Positions 15,759 to 24,809 are shown, counted from the stretch's first letter. The stretch is 64,000 bases of DNA from Actinoplanes sp. NBC_00393 (GCF_036053395.1 NZ_CP107942.1:5918501-5982500); one strand, 5' to 3'. Program-made: numbers and translations. The notes: generated by a model from the sequence alone, not told the origin.

Positions 15759-16665
15759 GCAGACCGGCGTCCACGACTGCGTCGATGGTGTTCGCGCGTA
15801 CCGCGTACCTCGAAATGCCCCACCGCTTCTCATGGCGGGCCAACGCCGCGCGGATCTCCTCGCCGGTGCCGATCATCACGAACGGCGCCTCGAGGAGATC
15901 CGCCGCCGACATGCCGAGGCGCTGCGCGTGCGGGGCCGCGGCCGCCTCGGCATCGTCGGTGACCTCGACGATCTGCACCAGCGCTTCCAGCGCCGGCGGC
16001 TGCGCCCGCCCGGCAGCACCCGCCACCACCTGCGCAATCTGCTGATCAACCTGATCGGTACGCCAGCGCGCCTCATGCCTGTGCCCATCCTCCAGGGTGC
16101 GGCCGAGACCACTGAGGCCGACGATGTCCGCATGCTCGCCGGCCCAGCGCAGGATCCGCGAATTGGCGGTGCCGATGGTCAGCGGGATCCGCTCCTGCAC
16201 CGGCCGTGGCGCCTCCAAGCGTGCCTCGACCATGTCCAGCAGTGGCTCGTGCCGGGTCACAGTCTCCCCGTTCAGCAGCGCGACGACCGCCTCCGCGACC
16301 GCCAGGCAACGGTCGACGCGGCCGCGCACGTCCGGACGGTCCCGGCCGATCGCCTGCCACTCGGCCGGGGTGTGGCCGGCGCCGAGACCCAGCCGGGCCC
16401 GTCCGCCGGACACGACGTCCAGGGTCACCACGTCGGCGGCCAGGTGGATCGGCTCGCGGACACCGGCGTTCGAGACGTACGCGCCGAGCCTGATTCTGCT
16501 GGTCACGGCGGCGGCCGCGGCCAGCGCGACGGACGGGGCCGAGCACGAGCCGGGGTGGTCGGCGGCCTGCAGGGTGTCGAAACCGGCCTGCTCGCAGCGG
16601 ATCGCGAGCTCCAGCCAGGAGGCGGCGTCCGTGGGCTGGGCCTGCACCGAGAAGACGGGAGTCAT
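15748..16665 (-). CDS. LLM class (F420-type) oxidoreductase
   Basis: 305 aa luciferase-like TIM-barrel flavin/F420 enzyme. The N-terminus ends a strand at GFDTLQAADHPGSCSAPSVAL; the RIRLGAYVSNAGVREPIHLAADVVTLDVVSGGRARLGLGAG block is the classical F420-dependent LLM signature, followed by a TIGTANSRILRWAGEHADIVG segment. Catalyses hydride transfer to an unknown substrate. Single gene, start ATG 16665. Supports an actinobacterial host, because F420 is widespread there. Confidence 0.88.
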   Translation of the reverse strand: MTPVFSVQAQPTDAASWLELAIRCEQAGFDTLQAADHPGSCSAPSVALAAAAAVTSRIRLGAYVSNAGVREPIHLAADVVTLDVVSGGRARLGLGAGHTPAEWQAIGRDRPDVRGRVDRCLAVAEAVVALLNGETVTRHEPLLDMVEARLEAPRPVQERIPLTIGTANSRILRWAGEHADIVGLSGLGRTLEDGHRHEARWRTDQVDQQIAQVVAGAAGRAQPPALEALVQIVEVTDDAEAAAAPHAQRLGMSAADLLEAPFVMIGTGEEIRAALARHEKRWGISRYAVRANTIDAVVDAGLLTE

Positions 16666-16722
16666 GCCACGACCCTGGCATCGTGTGTTCCTCGCGGGGA
16701 ACGGTTTCTGCGTACGGCCGAA

Positions 16723-18381
16723 CTAGGGGCGGCCGCCGCCCGACTGAGTGCCGGCGGTGACCGTGGTGACCTGGGTGCCGGACAGGGTGCCGCCGACGTA
16801 GAGGCCGCCGCCTACCGCGGTGCCGGAGACTGTGCCGCCGGTTCGGATCGCGTAGGTCGTACCCCGGCTGATCTGGTTCGAGGAGAAGACCACGCCGCGG
16901 AAGGCCTTCGTGGGCTGGTAGGACGCGATCTGCGTACCGGAGATGGTGGCCAGATGGACCACCGTCCCGGCTGCCTGGTTCGTGCTGAAGGTGACCGACA
17001 CCCAGCCCTGGCCGGAGGCCGGCAGGGTGCTGGTGGTGGCGCTGATCCCGGAGGAGATCAGCGTGCCGCCGGTGATGCTGACCGCGCCGTTCGCGTCCAG
17101 GCCGCCCTCGCCGCCGCCGCGGGTGGCCGAGCCGGTGACGACGACCGTGCCGCCGCCGATGGTGAGCGCGCCGTTGGAGTCCAGGCCGTCGGTGCCGCCG
17201 CTGACCACGACCGTGCCGCCGGTGACCGAGATCAGCGCGTTCGGGGAGTTCTGCATCTCGCCGGTCGTCGGGTCGGAGGCGTTGACCGCGTCGTCGGAGG
17301 CGGTCGCCGATACGTTGCCGCCGGAGAGGTAGACCTTGAGCCCTTCGACGCCCTCATACGACTTGGTGACGTTCACGGTGCCGGCGGAGATCGTCACGGT
17401 GGTCTCGGCGTGCACGCCGTCGTCGGCCGTGGCGACCGTGGTGGTGCCGCCGTCGACGGTGACCGCGGCGTCGGAGTGCAGGCCATCGTCGGAGGCGTCC
17501 ACCGTGGTCCGGCCGTCGCTGATCACCAGCAGCGCACCGGCCTTGAGGCCCTTCGCCGAGGTCTCCCCCGGTGTGACGGTGCTGCCGCCGCCGGCCCTCG
17601 CGGTGATCGTGCCGCCGGCGACGATCACGTCGGTCTGTCCGGTGATCGCGTCGCCGGTGGCCGTGACGTTGACGGTTCCGGCCGTTATCGCCACGTAGCC
17701 GCGGGTGGCGTCCTCCTCGTTGTCGGACTTCAGGCCGTCGCCGCCCGCGGTCGCGGTAGTCGTGCCGCCGGTGACGATCACGTAGTCCTGGCCGCGGATC
17801 GCGTCGTCCGGCGCCGTCGCGGTGATCGTGCCACCGGCGATGACCAGGCCGTCCTTGACGTTGACGGCGTCGTTGGCGGTGCCGGTGAGGTTCAGTGTGC
17901 CGGTGCCGGCGATGGTCAGGTCGGCGGCCGAGGCGATTGCTCCGTCGCCGCCGGAAGTCAGCCGGTTGGTGCTGCCGGCCTGCAGGAACACCAGCACCTC
18001 GTCGGCGGCGATCACGTTGAGGGCGTCCGCGGCTGCGGTGACGGTTACGCCGTTGAGGATCAGCCGGACGATGCCGGTTCCGGTGCTGTTGACGACGATT
18101 TGGCCGCTGGTGAGCGTACCGGTGAATCGGTAGGTGCCGGCGGCGGTGATGGTCACCGTGCCGCTGTTGACGGTGACGTTCGGACTCGTCGTGGTGGCGC
18201 CGGAGCCGGTGAGGGTGACGGTGGCGACGTCGGACTCGTTCCAGACGTGGTCGGCGGCGCTGTCGTGGCTCGCCTGATTGGCGGCGAGCGCGGCGGATGC
18301 TGCCGGGCCGGCGGCGAGTGCGGGCGCTGCCCAGGTCGCGAGGGCCGTGGCGGTGAGCACGGCGGGGACGATTTTGCGCAT
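16723..18381 (-). CDS. Secreted carbohydrate-binding repeat protein (DUF4353-like)
   Basis: 552 aa. A Sec signal peptide (residues 1-24, ending ALAAG) is followed by a DUF4353-type carbohydrate-binding region starting about residue 40 and then many Thr/Val/Gly-rich repeats of about 23 residues (for example ITAGTVNVTATGDAITGQT), which should form a right-handed beta-helix. Asp/Gly turns such as DDAIRGQD and GDGLKSDN recur and may bind calcium. It is the third gene of a DUF4956-VTC-DUF4353 cluster, 36 bases after the VTC gene. Secreted to the cell surface; exact ligand unknown. Confidence 0.85.
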   Translation of the reverse strand: MRKIVPAVLTATALATWAAPALAAGPAASAALAANQASHDSAADHVWNESDVATVTLTGSGATTTSPNVTVNSGTVTITAAGTYRFTGTLTSGQIVVNSTGTGIVRLILNGVTVTAAADALNVIAADEVLVFLQAGSTNRLTSGGDGAIASAADLTIAGTGTLNLTGTANDAVNVKDGLVIAGGTITATAPDDAIRGQDYVIVTGGTTTATAGGDGLKSDNEEDATRGYVAITAGTVNVTATGDAITGQTDVIVAGGTITARAGGGSTVTPGETSAKGLKAGALLVISDGRTTVDASDDGLHSDAAVTVDGGTTTVATADDGVHAETTVTISAGTVNVTKSYEGVEGLKVYLSGGNVSATASDDAVNASDPTTGEMQNSPNALISVTGGTVVVSGGTDGLDSNGALTIGGGTVVVTGSATRGGGEGGLDANGAVSITGGTLISSGISATTSTLPASGQGWVSVTFSTNQAAGTVVHLATISGTQIASYQPTKAFRGVVFSSNQISRGTTYAIRTGGTVSGTAVGGGLYVGGTLSGTQVTTVTAGTQSGGGRP

Positions 18382-18417
18382 GGCTGATCCTTCTGTTCGT
18401 CGTCTCAGGAATGGAGT

Positions 18418-19152
18418 TCAGGCGCTGAAGTGCTTGCGGAGCAGGCGCCGCCACGGTGTGGCCGGCAGATCGGGTCGCAGCGCCGCGAGCCCGGTCGCGT
18501 ATTTGGAGATGCTCACCGGCCGGTGCCCGCAGGCCCACAGCAGCCGGTCGATCGGGGAGGCGGCCGAGCCGGTCTTCGTCTCGATCACCGCCATGTCTGG
18601 CAGCGTCAGCCCGAGGCCGTCGGTCCCGGTCCAGGTCAGGCCGATGTCGACGGTGGCCCGCGAGTTCCCGGCCGGCTGATACAGCGTGGTCCGCCGGTAG
18701 TGCGTGACCAGCGTCGCCGCGAACTCGAGGCCGGTGCTGTCACCGAGGACGTCGTCGACGAACCAGCGCCCGGGATCGACGCTGTCCTGGTCACCGGTCG
18801 CATACGGCAGCCGGTTCTTGACCGTGCCGCCCCGATACCCCTCGGTCTTGACCTCCAACCAGCAGGTCGCCGAGTCCAGATAGGTCCGGGTCCGGATCTT
18901 GAACCGGCGCCGCCGACGGCGAGCCGTCAGCCGGAAACTCACCAGATCCGGGGTGTCGAAGTACACCGACCGGTACCGGAACGACCGCGCGCCATCGATC
19001 TCCAGCACCCGGGTGCACGGATCCAGCCGGGACAGGACGCGCTGCGCCGCCGCCAGAGGCAGCACATACTTGCGGTCCACCCGGGTCTGCAGCTCGGCCT
19101 TCTCGGTGAGTTCGGCAAGCGAGATCGCGTCCAAGTGGGTGGGCACGCGCAT
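18418..19152 (-). CDS. VTC-domain polyphosphate polymerase-like protein
   Basis: 244 aa covering one VTC (vacuolar transporter chaperone) domain, a tunnel-shaped triphosphate-tunnel relative. Charged strands lining the tunnel are visible: TRVDRKYVLPL, FRYRSVYFDTPDL, RRRRFKIRTRTYLD, CWLEVKTEGYRGGTVKNR and the late ETKTGSA. In yeast Vtc4 this domain makes polyphosphate from ATP; a similar activity is inferred here. Its ATG overlaps the stop of the DUF4956 gene by one base (TGATG). It has no membrane helix and may rely on the DUF4956 protein for membrane attachment. Confidence 0.88.
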   Translation of the reverse strand: MRVPTHLDAISLAELTEKAELQTRVDRKYVLPLAAAQRVLSRLDPCTRVLEIDGARSFRYRSVYFDTPDLVSFRLTARRRRRRFKIRTRTYLDSATCWLEVKTEGYRGGTVKNRLPYATGDQDSVDPGRWFVDDVLGDSTGLEFAATLVTHYRRTTLYQPAGNSRATVDIGLTWTGTDGLGLTLPDMAVIETKTGSAASPIDRLLWACGHRPVSISKYATGLAALRPDLPATPWRRLLRKHFSA

Positions 19153-19730
19153 CAGCGCGCCCGCGCGAGCATCGGCGCACTCTGCCCTTGAGGGTACGAG
19201 TACCGCACCTCGACAACGGTGGTCTCATTGACCAGATCGATCCGCTCGACGGTGGCCGTGTGCACCCGTGCCCCGAGAACCCGCTCCAGCTGGGCGACCA
19301 GGGCGACCTGGTCGGTGAGCGCCGAGTCGAGCACCATCACCTGCCGCCGGTAGGTGCGGAACAACCGGGGATGGTCACCGAGATACATGACGACGAGAAT
19401 CAGCCCCATCAATGCCGGGCACAGCCATGCCGGTCCCCCGCTGAGCGGCCCGAGAATGCCGAGCGCGAGCGCGGAGAAGTAGTAGGCCACTTCGTGCTGG
19501 TCCAATTCGGTGGAGCGCAGCCGGATGATCGACAGAACGCCGAACAGGCCCAGTCCGAGCCCTGCGCCGACGTTGCTGGAGCTCAGCGAACCGGCGACGG
19601 CCAGCACCCCGACGTTGACCCCGAGGTAGGCGACGACCAGGTCCCGCCGGCGGTGCCGGGGAAAGTAGAGGCCGAAGACCAGCAGGGAGACCGCGAGCAG
19701 ATCTATCGCGAACAGCGCGAGCCGGGGCAT
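19152..19730 (-). CDS. DUF4956 membrane protein
   Basis: 192 aa. Four hydrophobic segments occupy about residues 1-120, with the conserved GLGLFGVLSIIRLRSTELDQHEVAYYFSALALGI block that defines DUF4956; the soluble C-terminus (about residues 125-192) has alternating strands and helices. DUF4956 genes regularly accompany VTC-domain genes in bacteria. First gene of this three-gene cluster, it may anchor the polymerase or export its product. Function not established. Confidence 0.85.
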   Translation of the reverse strand: MPRLALFAIDLLAVSLLVFGLYFPRHRRRDLVVAYLGVNVGVLAVAGSLSSSNVGAGLGLGLFGVLSIIRLRSTELDQHEVAYYFSALALGILGPLSGGPAWLCPALMGLILVVMYLGDHPRLFRTYRRQVMVLDSALTDQVALVAQLERVLGARVHTATVERIDLVNETTVVEVRYSYPQGQSAPMLARAR

Positions 19731-19863
19731 AGTGGAGCGCCTCCATTGTCGTTCGGATTACCAATTGATGAACTTCAATGGAACGGTAACCGGCTGCAGC
19801 GCTGCAAACCATGCGCTGAACCTCAAAGAACGCTCGGAATCGTCTTTCCGGAACCTTTGGCGC

Positions 19864-20445
19864 TCAGCCCACTTGCGGCGGCGGCACCGGCAGCGGCCCG
19901 GCGCCCTGCGGGCGCAGGCCGTCGAAGATGATCGCCAGGTAGCGGCGCCACAGATCGGGGCCGCCGTGCGGGGCGAAGCCGGCCACATGGCCGGGCGCGC
20001 ACATCAGCAGCGCGACATCCGTCCCGGTCACGTCGGCACGGATCGCCCCGGCCTCCCGGGCCCGCTCCACCAGGATGTCGATCAGAGCAAACATTTCGGT
20101 ACGCGCATCGGCCAGCCGTTCGTTGACGGCGTGCGCCTCGCGCAGCAGGGACATGTCGTTCTGCTGCTGACGCTCGGCGGCGAGAGTAAGGAACTCCAGC
20201 AACGCGGCGCCCGGATCGTCAGCCGTGGTCAGCCGCTTTCCGGCGTGACTGAGCGCGCCGATCCGGTCCAGCATGACCTCGGCGAGCAGGTCGCCCTTGG
20301 TCGGGAAGTGCCGGAACACGGTGCCCTTGCCGATCCCGGCGCGCTGGGCGATGTCGGCGACCGAGACGTCGAGGCCCCGCTCGGCGAACGCGGCCTCGGC
20401 CGCGGCCAGCAGGAGAGCCCGGTTCCGGGCGGCATCGGCGCGCAC
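19864..20445 (-). CDS. TetR family transcriptional regulator
   Basis: 193 aa. N-terminal TetR helix-turn-helix at about residues 10-55 (DVSVADIAQRAGIGKGTVFRHFPTKGDLL), then an all-helical ligand domain (residues 80-185) ending with a TetR_C-like CAPGHVAGFAPHGGPDLWRRYLAIIFDGLR. GTG start at 20445. Divergent from a quinone reductase gene 93 bases away, with two operators in between (20459-20524). It is expected to repress both genes until an electrophile or quinone binds. Confidence 0.9.
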   Translation of the reverse strand: MRADAARNRALLLAAAEAAFAERGLDVSVADIAQRAGIGKGTVFRHFPTKGDLLAEVMLDRIGALSHAGKRLTTADDPGAALLEFLTLAAERQQQNDMSLLREAHAVNERLADARTEMFALIDILVERAREAGAIRADVTGTDVALLMCAPGHVAGFAPHGGPDLWRRYLAIIFDGLRPQGAGPLPVPPPQVG

Positions 20446-20458
20446 AGCACGATTCTAA

Positions 20459-20524
20459 TAAGTTGACCGGGCGGTCCGCTTAGGGCTAGCGTCTTGCTCG
20501 GAACCTGACCGAGCGGTCCGCTTA
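20459..20524. promoter_or_regulatory. Twin TetR operators
   Basis: Site 1 at 20459-20482: TAAGTTGACC-GGGC-GGTCCGCTTA, with 8 of 10 arm positions pairing. Site 2 at 20501-20524 has the same right half (GAGC-GGTCCGCTTA) and the inner GACC. Centres are 42 bp apart, four helical turns. The region separates the tetR start from the divergent reductase. Confidence 0.75.
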
Positions 20525-20538
20525 TCGGAGGTGCGGGG

Positions 20539-21504
20539 ATGAAGGCTGTCGTCACCACGGGTTATGGCCCGGCAGAGAAGTTCACGGTTGCTGACGTGCC
20601 GGTCCCCCGGCCCGGGCCAGGGCAGATCCAGGTCCGCATCGCTGCTGCCGCGCTCAACCCGGTCGACCTCAAGCTCGCCGCCGGTGACATGCAGGCCATG
20701 GTGGCGCTGGCCTTTCCGCATGTGCTCGGCAACGACTTCGCCGGCACGGTGACTGAGGTCGGTCCGGGCGTGACCACCTATGAGGTCGGAGACGAGATCT
20801 TCGGGCATGCCATGCCCCGGGCGCTGCGCCCGATCGCCGGCCAAGGCCGCCCTTCGCTGGGCACCGGCACCCTCGCCGAGTTCGCGGTGGTGGAGGCGGA
20901 CACGCCGTTCATCGCTCGCCGCCCGCCCACGCTCTCCGCCGTCGAGGCCGCTGCGCTCGGCACTGCTGGCCTGACCGCGCGGGCTCTCGCCTTCACGGCG
21001 GCCATCCAGCCCGGCGAGGTCGTCCTGGTCGTCGGCGCCACCGGCGGCGTCGGCACGGCTCTCATACCGTTGCTGCGCAATGCGGCGCACGTCGTCGCCA
21101 CGGCCCATCCCGCAGACGCCGATCTGCTGCGCAAGCTCGGTGCCGACGAGGTCGTCGGTTACGCGGAGTCGTCCTATCCCTCTGGCGTTGACGTCGCTCT
21201 CAACCTGGCGCTCCCTAGTGACCAGCTTGCGGGTGTGGCCCGTGCCCTGCGCTCCGGCGGCCGGCTTTACACGATCACCTTCCCGGTCCCCCGCCAGGAG
21301 TGGGTGGGCCGAGACGACGTCTCCGTCCAGTTGGTGCTCGACACCGAGGGTGAGCTGGGCGGCATGCAGGAGGTCGCCGACCTGGCCGTTGACGGCGAGC
21401 TCGTGGCTACGGTCAGCCGCACCTATTCGCTGGAGGAGGGCCCGCAGGCTTACGTCGATCTGGCCAATCGGCACACCGTCGGCAAGCTGGTCGTCCTGCC
21501 CTGA
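20539..21504 (+). CDS. NADP-dependent quinone oxidoreductase (zinc-free MDR family)
   Basis: 321 aa. N-terminal GroES-like domain with VLGNDFAGTVTEVGPGVTTYEVGDEIFG and a C-terminal Rossmann fold with the cofactor motif VVLVVGATGGVGTALIPLL. Residues that bind catalytic zinc in alcohol dehydrogenases are absent, as in quinone reductases and zeta-crystallin. ATG 20539 is preceded by GGAGGTGCGGGG. Likely detoxifies quinones or enones and is under control of the divergent TetR. Confidence 0.88.
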   Translation: MKAVVTTGYGPAEKFTVADVPVPRPGPGQIQVRIAAAALNPVDLKLAAGDMQAMVALAFPHVLGNDFAGTVTEVGPGVTTYEVGDEIFGHAMPRALRPIAGQGRPSLGTGTLAEFAVVEADTPFIARRPPTLSAVEAAALGTAGLTARALAFTAAIQPGEVVLVVGATGGVGTALIPLLRNAAHVVATAHPADADLLRKLGADEVVGYAESSYPSGVDVALNLALPSDQLAGVARALRSGGRLYTITFPVPRQEWVGRDDVSVQLVLDTEGELGGMQEVADLAVDGELVATVSRTYSLEEGPQAYVDLANRHTVGKLVVLP

Positions 21505-21699
21505 GCGCTTCAGCGGCGGTCAATGACCCAGCACCTTTTCGCCGGACGTGCGGAGGCCGCCCCAGGTGCGCACGTCGAGACGGTTGCGGCCCCTTGGAGG
21601 CCAGCCGACTTCGGATCGGCCTGACCCAATCTGCGCGGAGCGCCCGGCTGTGCCTTTCCCTGCGCAAATGGAGGTCACCGCGCCTTTCTCCACGGAATG

Positions 21700-21890
21700 G
21701 AGGTCAGCGCCGAACTGCGGGGCCTACGGCGTGGGCCGTGCGCTTCTAGCAGCCGGCGAGGTCGCGGTCGCGGAGCGCGGGGCCAGCGCACCGGTATTGA
21801 ACGTCTTCGGCTCCAACGCCGCAGCGGTCCACCTCTACACACCGGCAGCTATCGGGTGATGTCGGGGTACTCGCTGTTCTGCAGAGGCGA
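21700..21890 (+). pseudogene. GNAT acetyltransferase remnant
   Basis: The C-terminal acetyl-CoA-binding part of a GNAT enzyme is readable in two frames: GVGRALLAAGEVAVAERGAS and LNVFGSNAAAVHLY in one, then GSYRVMSGYS in another, with the shift near 21840. Most of the N-terminal domain is missing. The rest of 21505-21990 shows no gene. I read this as a decayed gene. Confidence 0.65.
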
Positions 21891-21990
21891 GTACTGCTGA
21901 TCTTGCACAGCTCAGCCGCCTCGACTGGGGGTACTGGTCAAGGATTGCTGCTGGTTGGATCAGCCGTGTTGTAGCCGCTGCTGATGCGAC

Positions 21991-22842
21991 ATGATGATCA
22001 CTGTGCCGGTCATTCGTCTGAGTTTCAGGGTCCACTCTGCGGAGATCGTCAACGATGGTTGGCGCCTGGAGGGTAAGCCGGATTTCCATGTGCGGCACTG
22101 GCCGAAGCCCGGCGAGCGGTTCGACACCGTGACGCAAGAGCACGGGCGTCACGAGCGAGCGGTCCAACTCACCGTCGCCGAACTCACCGCAACCCATGCC
22201 ATCGTCACCGGCGTCGGAGGCGAGTTGCTCCGGCCCGGCGACTACCTGTTCGGTGAACGCAACGCTGAACCGAATGGTGGCGATGTTGACCTCGGCGAGC
22301 TTCTGGGCCTGTCTCCGTCGACGGCGGTGCTCGACTGGTCAGGAGCTGAAGCTGCTCTGGGCGTCACTCTGCCGCGCGACTACAAACGCTTCATCGGCGC
22401 CTATGGGCCGGGCACCATCGACGACTGCCTGATCGTGAACGGCATAGGAGGACAGTACGACCTGGCCGAAGAGAATCGGTTGGCCCGATCGTTGGTGCGC
22501 ATGGATTTCGGTGACCTGGACGCCTGGTCGGAGGAAGCGGAGTGGCAGCTCGGCGACGCCGCGCACTGGACACCCGATCGGGTCGATATCCCGAGCTGGT
22601 TTCAGCCGGGCGACGATCTCGTCGCGTGGGGCAGTTGGACCTCCTCACCCCTTTTCCTGTTCTGGCACGTTCGCCCGAACGTTCCCGCTGACGCCTGGAC
22701 GGTGGTGCTGAAGGAGCGGGGCCCTTACTGGGAGCGCTTCGATAGCGGCTTCACCACGACTCTGGCCGGCTTGCTCACCGGCGACCTGCAGAGCAGGTAT
22801 CTCAGCCGCTGGCTCAGCGGGCCGCACACTTACAGCCATTGA
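21991..22842 (+). CDS. SMI1/KNR4 (SUKH) domain protein
   Basis: 283 aa. Residues about 1-95 form a small beta-rich domain of unknown type (RLSFRVHSAEIVNDGWRLEG and a VTGVGGELLRPGDYLF turn). Residues about 105-280 match the SUKH fold: EAALGVTLPRDYKRFIGAYGPGTIDDCLIVNG, then YDLAEENRLAR and DDLVAWGSWTSSPLFLFWHV. SUKH proteins in bacteria are often immunity proteins to nuclease or other polymorphic toxins. No toxin gene is next to it; neighbours are decayed genes, so it may be an orphan immunity gene. Two tandem ATGs at 21991/21994. Confidence 0.8.
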   Translation: MMITVPVIRLSFRVHSAEIVNDGWRLEGKPDFHVRHWPKPGERFDTVTQEHGRHERAVQLTVAELTATHAIVTGVGGELLRPGDYLFGERNAEPNGGDVDLGELLGLSPSTAVLDWSGAEAALGVTLPRDYKRFIGAYGPGTIDDCLIVNGIGGQYDLAEENRLARSLVRMDFGDLDAWSEEAEWQLGDAAHWTPDRVDIPSWFQPGDDLVAWGSWTSSPLFLFWHVRPNVPADAWTVVLKERGPYWERFDSGFTTTLAGLLTGDLQSRYLSRWLSGPHTYSH

Positions 22843-22902
22843 TCAATGCGGCTGTTCTGAAGTGGGATCGAACGCCCAAACGACAGCCCGGCCGGCGAAG
22901 CG

Positions 22903-23263
22903 TTAGGAACTAGATCCGTCGCGGTAGGCCGGATCCTGGAGGTGTCGGCGGGTCAGGCTGAGCATGTCGATCAGCCAGCCGGGGCCGCCGGTGACGCCGT
23001 GGGCGCGTAGGAAACGGTCGACCTCGGCGCGGGTCGCCGGGTTGGTGTGGGTGAAGAAGTCTTCGCAGACTTCGAGCAGCAGTTCCAACAGATCGTCGTG
23101 GCCGGTGACCGCGAGACCGCCGGGCCCGGGGCGGTGGCGCCACCGTAGCTGCACCGGCGGCCAAGTATTTCTTGACGGTCCGCCAGTTCAGGCCGGTCTC
23201 GCGAGCGATCTCCGAAACGCTGGCCCCTGTCGTAGCGCCCGGAACCGGCGCACATCCAGCCAT
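22903..23263 (-). pseudogene. Decayed helix-turn-helix (transposase-like) gene remnant
   Basis: One minus-strand frame (23263 downward) encodes SVSEIARETGLNWRTVKKYLAAG, the N-terminal HTH seen in IS21-type transposases and similar recombination genes. A second frame (ending 22903) continues with DLLELLLEVCEDFFTHTNPATRAEVDRF-like sequence and GPGWLIDML. The two halves are out of frame and neither has a good ribosome site. A remnant of an insertion sequence or a broken two-domain gene are both possible. Confidence 0.4.
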
Positions 23264-23508
23264 CGCTGCTCATCCAACGCTCCCATCGTCAGCCGCCCCA
23301 CGCCCGCTCGACAACGACCCGAGCAGCGTCACGCTGAGCGTTTCGCGTACGACGGACAAACCGTGCTCACCTCTGCACGTTCACCCGTACGCAGCTCTGC
23401 ACTCTTAGCCGTACGCCGACAGGTGACGAGTCAGCAGGTGCGCAAGGCCCTTGGCGAGACCGCCCACGAGTGAGGAGTCGGTGTGGCGTGAGCGGGTATA
23501 CGCGGATC

Positions 23509-23709
23509 ATGACTGACTACGACCCTGAGCAGTTCGCCGAGTTCACCACGCAGGACGGGCCTGGTTCGGCTGACGTCGCGGAGCGGCCCGACGGGCAGCA
23601 GCATCCGGAGCAGGAGCACCCGGAGCAGGAGGCACACGGCGGCAGCATGGCACCCGGCCTCGTCGACCCGACGGGGCGTGAGGTCGCCGACCCGCCGCCA
23701 GGTCACTGA
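23509..23709 (+). CDS. Small hydrophilic acidic protein, unknown
   Basis: 66 aa, starting at ATG 23509. Composition is dominated by Glu, Gln, Asp, Pro and Gly, with a short repeat (HPEQEHPEQEA) and no hydrophobic segment, so it is probably cytoplasmic and disordered. Not recognised. The upstream sequence gives no clear Shine-Dalgarno. The 200 bases after it hold two copies of GCCGCCACTGGCCACTC and no gene. Confidence 0.45.
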   Translation: MTDYDPEQFAEFTTQDGPGSADVAERPDGQQHPEQEHPEQEAHGGSMAPGLVDPTGREVADPPPGH

Positions 23710-23918
23710 CGTTCCGGGCGGGTCTCGCGAGTGCGGCCGCCGCTCGGCTGTGCGGCTGCCGGCGGCTGGCCGATTCGTCGTGCGCCTGCGGCCGCCACTG
23801 GCCACTCGCATGTGGCTGCAGCCGCCACTGGCCACTCCGCCATGCGACTGCCGTTTGGGACGGCAGTCGCGCCGCCGTGCGGCTCGTTGGTGTGCCGGGG
23901 CGGCGGCGCCTGCCGCGG

Positions 23919-24782
23919 CTAACGCGGATTCAGTTGATCGGCGTAGTAGCGCTGGTACTTATCCAGTAAGGGGGCCAGATCGTCGATGGCGCTGGTTAGG
24001 AACAGGTCGAAGACCTGGCGGTAGCGGTCGACGTCGTTGCGGCCGCGGGACGTCAGGCCCGTGTTGTAAACGTCGATGATCACCATGTTGTCGTCGAGCA
24101 GCGTGAAGCCGTGGAGCGGCGGGATCTCGACGGGGGCTCCGTCTGGGATGACGCCGATGGTGATGTTGGGCCGGGCGGAGAGCGTGCGCAGGCGCTCGAC
24201 TTGGCCCAGCATCTCGGTCGGCGGGCAGATTCCGTTGCGTAGCACTGCCTCGGTGATGATGAAGTGGAAGGATTTGGCCCGGTCGGCCAGGATCTCCTGA
24301 CGGCGGGTCCGCTCGGTGACAGCCGCCGCCATGGCCATCTCCAGGTTGTCCTCGGCTGATGTTCGCACCAGGCGCTGGAAGGACAACATCGCCGCTCGCG
24401 CATACTCTCCGGTCTGCGCGAGGCCGGGCAACACCGCGGGCTGGAAATCTCGGACAGTCCGGGTCGCCGCCTCCCAGTCAGCCACGTTCTCCTGACGACT
24501 GGCCAAGGTGGCGGATGTGGGACGCCAGTCGGTCATCCGGTCATGCGACTGCTCGGCGCGTTCCATCAGGGAGCGGACGAGTGTCTCGTCCGCTCCGAGT
24601 GCACGGGCGATGGTGGCGATGTCTTCCGGGTCAGGCAGGCCGCGGCCGCGTTCGATGCGGGAGATCTTCGGCTGGCTCATACCGACCAACTCCGCCAGCT
24701 GCGCGCCGGTAAGGCGCTGGGCGCGGCGCATTTGAGCCAGGACCGCACCGACCGGCTCCTGATCGACAAGGGGACCATCCAA
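23919..24782 (-). CDS. XRE-family regulator with DUF5753 domain
   Basis: 287 aa. N-terminal helix-turn-helix (residues about 13-70: RRAQRLTGAQLAELVGMSQPKISRIERGRG), followed by the DUF5753 domain with FQPAVLPGLAQTGEYARAAM, ITEAVLRNGICPP and a C-terminal FTLLDDNMVIID. This pair of domains is confined largely to actinomycetes and controls small partner genes, often linked to development or secondary metabolism. The frame has no ATG/GTG before the HTH; a TTG at 24782 after GGGGGA fits. The small gene upstream (24810) is the likely partner. Confidence 0.85.
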   Translation of the reverse strand: MDGPLVDQEPVGAVLAQMRRAQRLTGAQLAELVGMSQPKISRIERGRGLPDPEDIATIARALGADETLVRSLMERAEQSHDRMTDWRPTSATLASRQENVADWEAATRTVRDFQPAVLPGLAQTGEYARAAMLSFQRLVRTSAEDNLEMAMAAAVTERTRRQEILADRAKSFHFIITEAVLRNGICPPTEMLGQVERLRTLSARPNITIGVIPDGAPVEIPPLHGFTLLDDNMVIIDVYNTGLTSRGRNDVDRYRQVFDLFLTSAIDDLAPLLDKYQRYYADQLNPR

Positions 24783-24809
24783 CAGGCTCGTCCCCCAATC
24801 GCAGGACGG

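Noticed and set aside
15832..18387. 851-aa plus-strand reading frame
   Set aside because: Antisense to the LLM oxidoreductase and the beta-helix protein; its Gly/Asp/Val repeats mirror the repeats of the real gene.
22903..23263. Complete insertion sequence
   Set aside because: No terminal inverted repeats, no catalytic domain and no second transposition gene; only an HTH-like remnant can be supported.
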